NCBI RefSeq assembly: GCF_010183535.1
Contig: NC_071329.1
Coordinates: 8,804,001 to 8,868,000, forward strand
Length of the DNA stretch: 64,000 bases
Direction of reading: 5' to 3'
Source of the DNA: Caenorhabditis remanei
Lineage: Eukaryota > Nematoda > Chromadorea > Rhabditida > Rhabditidae
Shown: piece after piece, positions 11,601-26,600 of the stretch
How positions within the stretch are numbered: the stretch's first letter is position 1
Layout: every line of letters starts with the position of its first letter
Notes under the pieces: model-generated
Told to the model about the DNA's origin: nothing
Database searches by the model: none
Seen by the model: the letters and a program-made list of their open reading frames with translations, nothing else
Translations under genes and position numbers: made by a program

Positions 11601-14600
11601 GTGAGTGCACTAGGAAATATTGAAGCAACAACTACTGTTATAGCAAAAGGTACGTCATTTCATATAACTGAAATTCTTACAAAACTATTTCTCAGAACTC
11701 CCACCAAGTCCACTGAATATCGTCGTCTCTTCCGTGACTTCTGAATCTGTTGTCATCTCGTGGAAACCTCCAAAATACAATGAAGCTATCAACAAGTTTA
11801 TAGTAAACTACAGACTCAAGTGAGTTGTTTTTCTACATAAATTAAGTTTTGAGTGATGATTATGGGAGTAATTGCATGGTTTGAACTCTTTTTTATTATT
11901 CACAGATCCGACAAAGAAGATGCTGCATTGTTTACAAAAGGAGGAGCCGAAGAAGACGATAGTGAAAGGTTTGTCTGAAACAATTACAGTAATCTAGATT
12001 TTTGATCATTTCAATTAGATGATGAGCATGGTTTTTTGAATTTTTTGTTTGCAGTGAACTAATTATATTGATGAAAAATTTGAAACCGTTAAAGTTCTGA
12101 TAACCAAAAAATTCTAAATTTTAGGTACTCTGAGAGTCGATCATCTCGTGGAAAAACTGTCGAAACCCTTGAAAACAGTTTGGTTATCGATGGCCTCGTT
12201 CCATTCCAGGTAATCTCGTTTCCTAAATCTGAAAAAATTAAATTTTGTGTTTCAGACATACGAGTTCACAGTACGAAGTGCTGGTCCAGTAGGTGTGGGA
12301 TTAGAAAGTCTTCCAGTAGAGGCACAGACGATGGCAAGTAAGCCAGCATCTGCTCCAGTCAGTCCACAAGCAAGAAGTTTGAATCGAGACTCAATTCTTG
12401 TGAAATGGGGTCCATGTGAACAACCGAATGGATTGATTACTGGATACAAAGTGTATTATACGAACGATGTGGCAACGACTCCGCTTCGACAGTGGAAACA
12501 GGTAAGAACCAGTGGATTCTGTTATATGAAACTATTCAATAATTTCAGCATGATGCAAAATCAGATGAATTTATGACAACAATAAATGGATTGGAACCAG
12601 ATTCAAGATATTTCGTGAAGGTTGTTGCTCACAACTCAGAAGGAGATTCACCTCTTTCTGAATTGGTTACAGTTTCCACGAGGCAAGGAAGTGAGTTTCC
12701 CAACAGATATATTTTATCTTATCTTTCTTCAAAATGTTTTTTTCAGTCCCTGGTCAACCTCCGATGTTGAAAATAAAAGCATTGGATTCTCGTCGAATGC
12801 AATTGACATGGGACACTCCACTTCATTCGTCTCCCGTCGTTGGATACACTGTTCGATACAACACTTCGGATGGAGAAAAGGAGCTGACATTGACGTCTCC
12901 GCACGAGAAACATGTGGTCACTGGATTGCATCCCGACAAGTATTATTACTTTAGGTGGGTGGTCTCAAAATGGAAATGACATATATCATCTCTTTTCAGA
13001 GTTGCTGCATATTCGGATAGAGGTCAAGGAGAGTTCACGGAACCAATGATCTCAAAAACTATCGCTTCTAGTGAGTTTTGAATAAGGCATTGATTGCATG
13101 AATTTGAACATGGGAACGAAGTTTAAACTGGAATTCCAACACATTTTCAAATTTTAAATATCGTATCATTGTGTTTGTTAGATGTCGTATTGTCCCTTTG
13201 GTATATTTCAGTTCCTCTATCGTCTCCAACTATTCTCTCGGGTGCGGCGACGTCCTCGAGAAGTGTCGAAATCCGTTGGAAGGCTCCCGAACAGAAGAAA
13301 TTGAACGGCGTCTTGACAGCTTATCGGATTAGTTTCTTTCGTCTCGAAGACTCGACGAAACCTCTCGATGATTTCGAAGAATCCGATGAATACGATGAAG
13401 AAATGAAAGATTCAATTGAGAAGATTTCTGTTGTGGTACCCAGTGATGTGACCTCATATGTTCTATCCGACCTTCTACCGTATTCCACTTATGAGATTAC
13501 GGTAGCAGCGTCGACGATGGATGGATATGGACCAGAAAGTGCAATTCGTGTTGTGAAAACTCTTGAAGACGGTTAGTAAATTTCTTTTTTCTTTTTTTCA
13601 GCTGGCTCCGAAGAAGAATCGACTGCTCCGGGTGAGTTGGGGGACGAAGATTGGAATTCAGATAACATTTGGAAGGGGAAGGAAAAATACATTACGAAAC
13701 AAAACGACTCCATTTTTTGGAGAACTCAGAGAGAGAGAGGGGACACAATTCTAAACTTACGATGGAGTAGGAACTACTCGGGTCTTCTCAATTTAGCTCA
13801 GGGGAATCTTTTTAGATTTCGAAGTTTTCTTCGATTTGTGTTAGTTACTCGAAATGTGTAGACAGTTGGATTATATTCCCGTGGCATGTAAACTTTGACA
13901 GAGTGCAATTTTCTTTCTAAAAATTTCACATTGTCGTCAATTCAGAATTTCTCTTGTTTGCCTTATACAGATTACGAAATTCATTGAAGATTTCATGCTC
14001 TTTTATACCCAAAAAAGTGCATCATTCCAACTTTACCAATCCAAAAAGCGGCCATCAACCTTCCGTCGTTTCGTTTTATTCCAAATAAATGGTATGCCAT
14101 CCGTTTCTGCTTATCGTCATCAATTCTGGTGCACTTCACCTCCTTCTGTCTCCATCCCCCGCCGCTCGTGTCACCCTTCCAATAGGCACCGCCCATCAAT
14201 CTTCTATCTATTTTCGGAGCTGGCTCCTCCCAGCTGTTTGTCACCACATTGACAAAATAAGTCGAAAAGAGAAAGCGGACAGGTGCGGTAACCTGGTTAC
14301 GCGTGCCCCTGGGCGGAAAGTGTCACATCAAATCTGATGTCGGAATTTGACGAAACTATTCTCCTCGTGTCATCGCATTCTGATCTATTCCATCTATTCA
14401 CATATGTACATAACACCACAATTATCGCCTCATTTTGCTTCGTTATCCTCCTGTTTCTCTCTGCCCGTTACCATACATTTTATAATAAATGTAGTCTTCG
14501 GACGACGACGACTCCATGAAAATGAATCATTTTCGTGCATAATCTACCCTTCACCCGCATTGACAGATGGTCCTTTTCTCACAGATCCGCTTTCGGTTCC

Positions 14601-17600
14601 TTTCTTTCGAAGGCTTACCATTTCTGATCTAAATCCTTTCTTCACTACTCCAAACGGGCTCCAATTTTTGTCAGTTATTTCCGAATGATCCATCCATTAT
14701 ACACTACTTAGAATGACACTAAATTTATAACCCGACATTTCCCTTTTTCCGATTCAGAAGGAATCTGTTTGTCTCGTTAGTGTTGCAAGCTGTTCAATTC
14801 TATTATAATTTGATCGCTTATCTTACTCGAATGCCGGCTTTCTCAATGGATCCCCCAGTGGATTCTTCGTGTCTTTTGACCTCTCGAACAATACACATTT
14901 CATCATATTTTCTGAGTTTTATTCATACAAGATGGACACATGCAGAACGGACTCTCATTTGCATACTGCTTCTCCAAAAGTGTCCTTTTCTCCCATCCAT
15001 GTACCATATGAAAGTGCTCGAAAAACACTCCAATCCCGTTACCACAACACATGTCTTTTTTGTCCACTCGAGACGGTTTGACCCTTTTTTCTCTCGATAT
15101 TATATGTATACGTTGTGCTTATTTATATAATTTCTTCTTCTCAACGATCCATATGATATTTTGGACGCGTTCGCTTCTCGTTTTCTGAGTATGTGGTTAC
15201 GTCTTGAAGACAAGTGAGCGCCGTATTTGCGGGTCCCTCGAATATTAGGTTACATTCATTTCGCACCGCTACTGCCATCATCTGTTTTGCCACAATTTCA
15301 AAGTATCTCTCGAAGAAACTCGCCGTTTTTTCGCAACACTTCGTTTTTCAGGCAATTTTCTATTTTTATAAACGATGAGTTACAGTTCAAATATTTATAT
15401 GAGATGTTATTCTGAAGACTACAACTTTTGAGTCATTTCTAGATTCTTGGCTCTGAATTCTTAAAAAATTTCTGGAGTTAAAAATTTCTCATTCATCAAC
15501 CGGGTACCCGCGTTAAAAAAAACAAAAAAAAACACAATTTTATCTAGTTTAGAAGAATCCAAATCTGAACATTTTCGAGAGAGTTTCTGGATAGAGCTGT
15601 TATCTATAGTAACCAACTACAGTACTTCGAGCTCAGAACCGAAACCACGTTTCTGATTGAAATCATATTTTTTCCAATTATTTTTATCAATGGGTCCTTG
15701 TTTTGGTCATCACCGGATTTCTTTCTCTCTTTTAACTTGACCGCCTCGCCCTTTTTCTCTTTTTCTGTTGACAGGTCGACCCATCATATATCAAATAATG
15801 CGTCGAGAGGGGCCTGCGCGCATATGCGTTAACACCAGTTTATCGCGCCTTTCGTGCTTGACTCATAGTCGAAAGATTGCTCTCTTTTCTCCCTTCCCGA
15901 GAGGGTTCCCATGTTCCAAGTTGTTTTCTTCTTCTTCTTTTCTTTTTTATTCGCCAAAAGTTGCCAACTTTTAGTTTTCTTCTCCGCTCTTGTATGCCTT
16001 ATTAATGGTAGTCACAATTAGGAATAACTCTCTGTTCAAATAGGACACGAGTTCTTTGTTCAAAAGAAGAAAAAGGTGCCGAGAAACATTCTCTCATTAG
16101 AATGAAACAATGAATCGAATGACCGACCTACCTGCCTCCGGGGGAGGGTGAACGTAATAGATTGCGCAAGGCGACGAGTGGCGGTCGTCTAGAGACCCAC
16201 CTACCTGTACACACCCAGAAAATGCCCTCCTCCGCACAATCTACCTCTCCTCCCAATCGATTGATTTGGGTGTCTTCTTGAATGGGTGACCGATGTCTGC
16301 GCCTCTTTCTGTATGATGATCCTCTCGTACTGTCAAAATCTTTGTCTCTCCTCTTCTCAACACCCAAATGATCCGCCACCATCTCTCAATAGCCATACCC
16401 TTGTTTTTTTATAAATCGGAATTCATTTTCGCATGTAGAATAGAGAAATAGTTTTGTTACGGATCATTTGAGTCGTCGGTCCGAAGACGAAATTCGTTTC
16501 GTTTCGTCTGAATGTTGAATTCATCTCGAATATTTTCCACGTCTTTCCATGCCAACTACCTTTTCGAGAAAGTCTATTGTGTCGTCTATTCACAACTCTT
16601 TTTCTTTTGAAAAAGTTGCGAAAATTCCTATTCTAAATTTCTTCTTCATTCTGCCTGTCCACCCACTACCACCACATCCTTCTTATTCACCCCTTCGCAT
16701 TTTCTTTTCAATTGGCTCTTATTAGTTTGACGGGAGGGTGGCGCGGAGCACTTGTGATTCTATTGCCGCAGGATGCCATTGCTTTTTCGAGTCTAACCGA
16801 GACGGCACTTTTCAACAATAGGGTCACTTAGGATCTCCTCCGTTTTTTCGTATCTTTAGAACTCAACCACCTGACCATCTCGTTTAAGTTTGTTTTATAC
16901 AACAGCTGACCTTTTCCATTGCTTCTACTACTAAAAGCATTCTCAGTCATAAAAAATTCAAAAAAAGTTCATGCTCAAGTTGTGACAGACCACTTGAAAC
17001 TCTTCTCGTGTGTTCGATGTCATGTTTGCCGCCCGTAATATGTGTCACCTTTTTGTCGCCTGTAACTCTTTCTTTTTGTCCCGTCGCTGGTGTCTCTGGT
17101 GCCTGGTGCCACCGTCCATGACTTATTCAACTCCTTGAGAACTCCATCGGAATGCGTTCCTAATCGGATCTTTCCTTTTTCATTTTGCACCGCGTCATGT
17201 GCTTCACTCGTTCTTCTTCACTTGCCGACGGCTTCCTATCGATATATTCGAGACTAAATTAATTACACTTGAGAGACGTCTCGTAATTGGTGAGTAGAGG
17301 TCATTAGATTCGTCAGCACTCTCTCTTTTACTCCGTGGTCCATTCACTCGTCCAGCCGGCTCTTCTCTGCCTTTTACGCAGTGCATTTATGTAATTCCCC
17401 TGTCCAATCCGTGTTCTTTTTGCCCCGGTTTTTTGGAATGGACATCGTCGTCTCTTTTTAGGTCATTCGAGCAACCATTCACGCTGTCATTTGGCAATGT
17501 TATGAGCCATTCTCTTTCTCTAGATATGTTCCCTCCTACACTATTTGCCTTTCCCAACAACTCGCGCCATATGGCTGTGTTAGGTTATCAATTATTAAGA

Positions 17601-20600
17601 GGGTGCAATGTGTGCCTGTGCTGCTGTGATTATTATTTTATTATGCTTCACATTACACACAGTACGAACATCTTCTCTCACGAAAACATTTTGGGTATGA
17701 TTGCCTCTCTGTCCTCATTTCTTCCATTCCCTTTTTCTTCTTTGTTAGAAAAGTGCAGAAGTTTTTTATTAGGTCGGAAAGCGATTACCTATCCGTTTAT
17801 CCACATGTTCTCCCACTTCTTCTTCGTTTTATTTCTCTTGTTCCTCTGACCGTTCCCCCCTTTCTGCGCCGCCCGTATTCTATTTGAACATGGAAAACCC
17901 ATAAAAAATGAGTGACCGGTCTCTCATTCTCAGTTTTCCAAACTGTGTGACCTTTCGAATAAAACAAGAATAATGTGAATAGTGATAAGAACGGATTCTC
18001 TTCCTTTTCTTCTGTTCTCATCGTATTCTTTTCCTTCTAGAATCCCCACTTACCTCTCCAATGTTTCTGCTCCCTCCCTTCTCTCTTTTTAACATGTCAC
18101 CTAGTTTTGTCCCCAGGAGAAGTAAACATTTGAGCAATAGCCATTCATCTTCAAGCCACTTGTTTTGGAAGGACCGATTCGTTACATAACTCTCCCTCAG
18201 AGTTTTATATATTCGAATACCACATGTCTTGGCAAATTGGAACACTTGCTCTTCTTCTTCTGACTTCCTTTCTAATTTATTGGGGGTCTCTCACTCATCC
18301 AATCCGCCACCAACTCGCTTCTTCTTCTCACCCAGAAATTGGTGTGGGAGCAGGTGCGATTTCGACAATTCATCACCACACAATTAAACGAGAGGACAGC
18401 CTATTTTTCTCATTTTCTCTCTATTTTTTCTCCCCATCTTCTCGATTTCACTGGCTTCGGCCTAGATTAGGTGGTGACTTGCCACTCTAGACCAATCAAT
18501 TCCATTTTTTCTCTCCTTTTTTTTCGTCTCTCCTCCGATTCTCCGCGCTTTTTGCTCTTCTTCGAGTGATAATGAAAAACAAATCCGTTGGGCAAACACC
18601 GGTATTTTTCTGTGCATTTTGATTCCTAGTCGCAGACACAATAGCAACAAAAACTCATTATTTTTTAGTATTTTGTTGTTCGGATATTCAAATGACGATG
18701 TGTTCAATTACCTTTTTCTATCCATTTTCCTACTAATCAGGCAGTATATTCAACACAATTTCAAATGCTCTTTCCTTCATTTCGTCATCCACGTTTCATT
18801 CATCTCTTATCCTCTTCCTTTTCTCCCATTTTTCCATCCAACCAGTATACATAGTCACATCCTGGAATAGAGAAGAAGAAGAAATATGAAGCTCCGTTTT
18901 TCTTCAAAATTAGATGAAGTGCCTAGAAGAGAGAGATGAGCTGGTAGTATTCGAGCCAACTCTTCTCACTCTCTTTCCGCCGAAAAATTCGAAAAGCAAC
19001 ACAAGTAGTTCTCTTCTACGTGGAAAAGGGACCACAAGAATTGTAAATTATTCTAGCTCCCGATGCGCGCGCGGGGCGACACGCGTCTGCGTCCTCTCCG
19101 CGACTCTCGATTTTTTGTGCATGGCTTCTTCTTCCTTTTTCTTCTTCTCCGGAGGCGACGTCGGTTCATTCATGCGAGCTTTCGTCCCATCAATCTACCG
19201 CTATTTTCATGATTTTCAACACTTTTCCCTCAGTGAAACTCTTCGTTCTCACCTGGAACTCTAGTGGTCTCTACTTCCAGATATTAGATCCTGGAGGTTC
19301 TCTTCCCAGATATTTTATCAATCTCTTCCAGAAGAAGTCGCTTTGTTTGGACAGCTAGAAATTGGCGTTGACAGCGTCGTCGTGTCCCTTCCGTGCTTTT
19401 CTTCTGTTTACAATTCAATTATTCTTGCTCGTTTGGAGACACGGTGGCTTCTTTTCCCGCCCAAGATATTTTTGATCTCATCCATTCCCTTTTTTGCCTT
19501 CCTTTTTCTTCCCTTTCGTTTCACTTTCATTTCATTCTTCCCATCCCAAAAACGGCTGTTTTTCTTCACAGATACCAATCCTGAAATGGACGACTGACGC
19601 TCACGACTTCTATATTAATTCATTAGATGTTTATACCAGCAGAAAGAAAGATGGGAACATCAAAACCATCAGCAGCAATTAAAAAAATTTCCACGAATCT
19701 CTTGATACTTGTCTTATTACTGGCACCTTCGTGTCGGGGCCAACAGAAAGGTAAAAGAAGAAATGTCCTTGGACGGAAACGATCCCCTCTCTCTCTCTTT
19801 CTATCCAGAAGACATTAATTTACACCCGGGGATACGAAGATTGATTGATGAGAATTAAGACGGGGAGGCAAAAAAGAAGCAACTGAGTCTCACTTCCCTT
19901 TAATTAATGGTTTCTTTATTTCAGTACCATCGGCGCCTCGAAATTTCAATGCAGAACTGACCAGTGCCACTTCGGTAAGTATTTAGAGAAAAAGAAAAAG
20001 GAGAGCCAAAAACCCAGAAATCGTTCTTGTCAAAAGTGATTAATGATGACAAGTTCTCCGTATCTTGCTCAAAAAATCTTGTAAAAGTTTCTTTTTTACT
20101 CGAAAAAGAGTTTGAAAAATGGGTGTAGTAAAACAAAAGAAGAAGAAGAATGTAGTATCTGATTCTGAAGTTTCCATTCCCAAAAGAACCAACTCATCTC
20201 TCTTTTTCTTTCAGGTTAAACTGACATGGGATGCTCCAGCATCTGCCAATGGAGCCCTCCTCGGATACTACATCTACCTGGATCGAATAGTTAATGGAGA
20301 ACCAGTAGTGGAGAAGAACAGTAAGAAGAGGATTGTGATGATTCGAGACTCATCAAAACGATATTACGAGTTGGATAGTCTCGATCCGAATACGGAATAT
20401 TCGTTTAGATTGAATGCATTCAATAGAAACGGAGACGGAGAGTTCTCGGAACGGAAGAATGTTGTCACACAGGGAATTCGTAAGTTTTTTTTTGCAATTT
20501 TTCATGAATCGAACGGGGATTTTTAGCTCCGGAAGCACCAGAAATCGTATCAGTTTCGTTGGATCGAGATGAGCCGCCAGTTGTTTCGAGGATCGAATGG

Positions 20601-23600
20601 AAAATGCCAAAAATGAAACCGAACGAGACGCCAATCGAAAAGTACAATTTGTGGCTACGTCCGCAAGGATATCCGGACTCGTATATCAAGTCAAAGACAG
20701 TAGACGGAACCGATTTGTCAACAACTATTTCCGGTCTTTGTGAGTTTTTTGTTGGGGAGTGGGGTTCTCGTTTATTAAATTGTAATTTATAGTATATGTG
20801 ACGACTAGTATGGGGGATAAAAAATGAAACAAAGGGAGATTTTGGAAGAAAAATTGAAGTTATTTCTGCTTTTGTGAATTAGAAATCTTCAAAATTCCCT
20901 TACCAAGCCTTTCTTCTTCTGAAAAGTTTCCAGTCGTTTTGTACGGTTCGGTTTTTGCAACCGCACTCCAACGAGAAGTTCGTTTGAGCATAATTTATAA
21001 AGCCTTTCTATATGTACTAGTTAGTAGTTGTATTTTGTGTTTCGAAATAAACCGAGAATATCTAAATCAAGAATTCCCGGAAACTCATCTGAAAACTTTG
21101 AATTTTCCCAGATTTAATAAGATATTTCTTGCAGGGATGGGAGTCGTTTACGATGTTCTTCTTGGTGCTGAAAATCGTGAAGGCCGTTCTCAAAATGCGA
21201 CTGAGACCATCGCAACACCAGTTGGAAGTCCCGATGGAGAGCCGATTGGAGTGCAGTACGAAGTGATGAAAGGAAAGGTTCGTGTTCACTCGTTTCTCTT
21301 GAAAAATGTCCTTCGGAATACACTCATCTTCTTCGTCGTTTTGCAAGTTTATGAGCGTGTATTTCTCATGATATACACATAAACTCTCTTTCTTTTTCTC
21401 TTTTGAACATGTGAAGAAACTATAGAAATATTATGAATGTTGAAAAAAAAGAGTTGAGTGGACTCCTCCTTCTTCTTCTTTTCTTCTATCCAACATCCTC
21501 TTCGTCAAATTTTATGACCGAGAGTGCAGATGTTCTAAAGTCTTTTTCCGAATCACTCAGTCACTGGTGGCTACTATAATCTGCTTCGTTTACCTGCTGT
21601 TTAGATGATGGTTGAGCCATTAGACAAGGTTTGAAACGTTTCGACTAAATTTTCTGAAAAATTTGGGACATACAGTTAGTTTTCGGGGATGAACATAGAT
21701 AAGATAGATGTGACTGTTTTATAAGAATTAACAAAAACTTGAAAGTAGTTTTTCGAATTTTCCAGAGCAATCCCTTAGCTAGTTGCCTAGATAGCAAATC
21801 ATTATGAAACTAATTTTCAATCTTTTTCCAGATTGTCGTCTCATGGAGACCTCCACCAGAAGAGAAACGAAATGGAAACATCACAAGCTACAAAGCGATT
21901 CTTTCTGCAATGGACGAGAGCACAGATCGATTTGAGAAAATGGTGAGTTGTGTCTTTAGTTTCTTCTCCTTCCTTCCACTTTCTGACTCATTCTGATTTC
22001 ATATCGAATTCTTCCCATTCTCTCTTTTTCTCCTTCTACTTTTTTCTCTCTTTATCCCAGAAATGATTCCCACGGTTTCTCGGTTTCTTCTCGCCTCCCA
22101 TCTGAATTTCTCCGGAAATCTGCGATACTTCCCGTAGTAGTAGAAGGGGGTCTGTCTCGTGCTCACAAGCCCACACATAGTTTTTCTTAAATTGCCTTCA
22201 TTCTGCCTCCGTTTTCTCTGCAAGATCGTTTAAGTGGGACTACAGAGAAAATGTGGTAATTAGAAGATGTGCTCAACAAGATTTCAACAAAAATAATTCC
22301 TTCACTCACTCTCTCTCTCCATTTCTTTTCGTATACTTCTCTATTTCTCTTTCTATTTTTAAATCGTTATTTCTATCTCATCAGAGAATTCGAATAGAAA
22401 AAGGACACTAAGAAATAATAATAATTTTTCTTCTCTTTTTCTTTTTTCTTGCTCCAAAGTCTTCCGTCATCACTCCGATTCGTTGGCATTCAATCGTTTC
22501 AACCGGATATTCTAGAGCACTCTTTCTCGATGACTTCAGAATTGTTTGGATTGAGCTCTCTACTACAATTCCATCATTTTTGTTCTAGTGGAATAGCTTC
22601 ATATATATATGAAAAAAGACCTCTTCATCTAGCTTCATCCTCTTTTTTTTTCTCCTCTTCCAGCTACTGATTTTTCATGTCGAATACGAATAAAGACAAT
22701 AAAATCTGCGGCTCAATGAGCATATTGGTGACTTCCGAAAAGAGAAGAAGCCTTAAAATTTCTGTCGTGGCAGACAATATAAGGAAGGGAAAAAGAAACT
22801 GGGGCGCCGACACATAGATGGAGCCAGAAGTCGTTTGCCTCGTGTCATCCTGACGTTTTTTGTGTGCCGTTTTTGCGAAATGTGACTAACTAGTAGAGCT
22901 CGTCTCCACGTTCCTTCTCTAACCAGAAGGATGGGCCTCTTCTTTTTCTTTTCCTTCTTTCAACTCCTTTTTGTACCCCATTTTTCTTGTGTCTTCTAAT
23001 TGTTGTTCGTCACCGTGCTCTCCTCGGGAATAGGGAGCGAGCCGGCTGGCTGGCAACCACCAACTCTTCCTTTTTCCTTCTTTCCTTCCGAGTCGGTGTC
23101 ATTTTTTATCTGCAAACCCGCTTATTATTCCAAAACTTCATCCCTTTTTCTTCTTATTTCACTACTAGTACTCACTTCTTCAGACATACATCTAGAGCTC
23201 TCTTCTTCTCTCTTTTTATCTACATTCTTCATCTGTTCTTCTTCTTCCCAGAAATCCCATTAATTCTCCATCTCATTTTCTTTTTATTTAATTCTCTCAC
23301 TCTTTTCAGGTACCTGCTCCATCCACTTCTTCCACATTCGAGGTCAACGTACGTCGTGCGTATCTCTTCAAAGTCGCCGCGGCCACGATGAAAGGAATCG
23401 GTCCGTACTCGCCTGTGCTCACTATAAATCCAGATCCAGCCGGTTAGTTTACTCGAATTTTTCAGCTTTTCCAGGTGCATGCTAGTGTCGTTTTTGTGGT
23501 TGTTATGTTACTTGTCTGTAATTGTTTTTTTCTTGTGACCCAAATATTACTCCAGTATTATGGCAAGCGTTACATGATCTTGATAGAGTGGATATAAACA

Positions 23601-26600
23601 CAAATTTCATCAAAATTTATTAGTTTTTCTCGACATTGCTCCAACGCCTGCTGACTGATATGGCAGTTAGGTTGACTCCCAGAAGAGGTACTTGACTCTT
23701 TTTCGTAGCACCTGCTGCTCGTTCTGCAGAATTCCGTGTCTCCAAACACGTCCCTTTCACTTCTTTCTCTTCTTTTTCATCTTCTCTGCCGTGTCCCGTT
23801 TTTCGGTAATTGACTAAGCAGTTTCAGCATCCGCAACCTGCTATACTCAACACTGGAAATCCGGAAATTGACAAATGTTTCATTTCCACAATCAGTGATT
23901 TCCGTTGTCTACAATTCAGAACAAAGTAATATGATAGTAGGCGTCTCGACCCGATCGGAAATTGAAATATCTCCGAAAGAGTTTACTGGACTTGCGGACG
24001 TCCAACACATACCAGTACCTCCAGAGCGAGAGCGCAATAATAATAATGAGTCGTGAAGCAGTTTCCGCCTTTCCATCACACTATTATATAATGCCCACCT
24101 CTGACTTGTGTCCCTTCTTTTTTCTTCTTCTTTCTGTCCTTTTTCCATTCCCTTTTTGTTTCAAAAAACCCTTTTTATTGCTTGTGTCGGTGGCCAAAGG
24201 AGAGACTTTTTTCCTCTTTGAGTTCTCTAGAGCGCAAGTCAACTTGGCGTGAAAATTGTGCATCGATGTACTTATTCATCCCGTCCATCGGTTGCTCTTT
24301 TTTGCTCCTGCTCACCTCATTTTTTGTTTCTTTCTCTCCTTTTTAATCCAAATACGTGGACAATTATTGACCAGCGAATTCGAAAGCATACTGTAGTTTT
24401 AAGTTGTTTTCAGCTACCTGGATCCTTTTGAATTGTGTCTGGCGTGAATCGCCATTCACTCTTTTTCTAAGTTGTTTCGAAAACAAAAAGGACTAGAGCA
24501 ATCATTTTTTAAAGTTTTCTCCCCCCAAAACCACCATTCTTTCCCCATTCATTTCCACCCACAACTTTAGTCACTCCCTCGGAATTCTTCAGTTTTCACT
24601 CTAGACTTGGATTTTTAGTATCCTTCGAGTGAGTTAGAGTTTCAAATTAAGTGATATTGCCCATTTTCGAATTGATCTGAGTTGACAGGCCACATCTACG
24701 TCACGGAGGATCAAATGAATTTTCTCGTGTTACTATGTCCTTCTTCTGCTTTTACTTTCTGAAGGTACATGTCCGTTCTCCTACTTCTTCTTTTTTTTCT
24801 TTTTCTGCTTCCTCTCATTCTAATTAACAAAAAGATAGAACATGATAGGAGCAACACACCGTATTCATCTCTCTCTTTCTTGCGCTTGAATAGGTAAACT
24901 CGGCGGCTGTGACTCGTTCATTCTCTCTCTTTCGAGGAGCACCTCTTCTAGAAGTCGTCGTCAACTCAACCCCGAGCGGTCGATTCGATAATAATTCTAT
25001 TTTTATTTGTCACAACTCTCGTCGTCGCGCCTCCCTTGTGTTGCCACCTTTTTTATTATGTCGCCGCTCTCTTTTTACCTATTCTTATATTCTTCTTCTT
25101 CATTTTCCATTGGTGTCGCAACGAAGTTTGTGTCGGAAGCGTCAGACACCATATGGTGATGAAAAGAGGGAGAATTGAGTGAGTGAGGGAGGGCTTATTT
25201 GCTTTTAATATGACAGAGTGGTGAGGTCACCAAAGAATAAGTCTATTAGATGAGGAGATGGTGTTCATCAGAATTTCTAATTCTAATTTCGAGTCGTCCG
25301 GCTCTTCCAATTACCATAAGCCCTGAACATAGTTCAAGTTGAATACATATCTAGACGGAGGATTTTCCGAAAGTTCGTTTTCTGAGAATCACGTATCCAG
25401 GTGTGTTTCTTACAAGTTTCTAGGTCACTAATATGTTCGTCACTAGCCGTTTTTCGTCTGCTCTCCTGCTCTCCGCCTACGTTCTAGACCATTGGGTTTT
25501 GAATTTCGAGAGTCAATAAAAACGAATATTATTGTGGTGTCTCTCTTCTTTTTATTCTTCACATCAGTCAGTTTACATTAATGAGCTTACCGAATACAAG
25601 AAATCCGTTATATCTATGTATACATATAGAAGAACAGCTCTCGAGAAGCTTTTCTCCTGCTATAACACATATACCCATAACATAAAAAGACTGAATGTGC
25701 ACCTATTATAGACAGGTGAACCACTACGGCCCACTGACTTTTATTGACCTTTTCCCATTTACTGACTGCTCCCGTTCTCGGCTTTTCTCTTTTTTATTCT
25801 TTTTTTTTTGGGTTTCGTCCCGATACCTTTAGTTTTTAGCTTTTCGACACTCTGACGTTCACCACTTTCGTATCTTTTTTCTCGAAGAAAGAACCCACTT
25901 ATTTAGAAATGTATATAGGTGCTTGTGTGGTCAGAAACACTGAATTTTTGTCTCATCCTAGAAGGATGATATGTCATAAATTTGTGATGAGAGTCGATGA
26001 GCACACAGAGAGACATACCAAGTCACACCACTGTTCTCTCTTCGATTTCCTTGAAGCTATAAGGAAGTTCTATTCATCGTTTCCCCCTCTTTCAGAAATT
26101 CTAAAAATAGTTAAAGTGATAACAATAACAATAATAATAGAAAATTCTCTAGAATTTGCCCCCTTCGAGAGATAAAATTGTGTCAAGATTATCAGAGCGG
26201 CGACGAGCGAAGAAAATTTCGGATTAGACGCCACACGGATTAGAATCCAACCATAGATAGATTCCACATCAGTGCTACCCCTTTCTTCCATAATCGATAG
26301 ACAATTTCATTTTGAGAAAAGAATAATTTTTCACTTTTTGCGAGAAAAAAAAAGAATTGTTGCGATTTGTCATGATTTGAATGTTTGAAAATTGGTCGCC
26401 CCATTCCGCCATTGTTGGTCTCTTCAGAGTGGGTGGAATGGGTCCCTTGATCCTATTTCCGTTAGGTCAGAAAACGTTTTCGGACTTCTTTCACGTCAGT
26501 TTTATTTCTCTTTTTTAAGAGAGAGAGAGTCATTTTTTGTACGATTCGTTCTTTCTTTTTTTTTCTCTTTAACCAATTCGACTAGGCCATTGTTCTTCTT

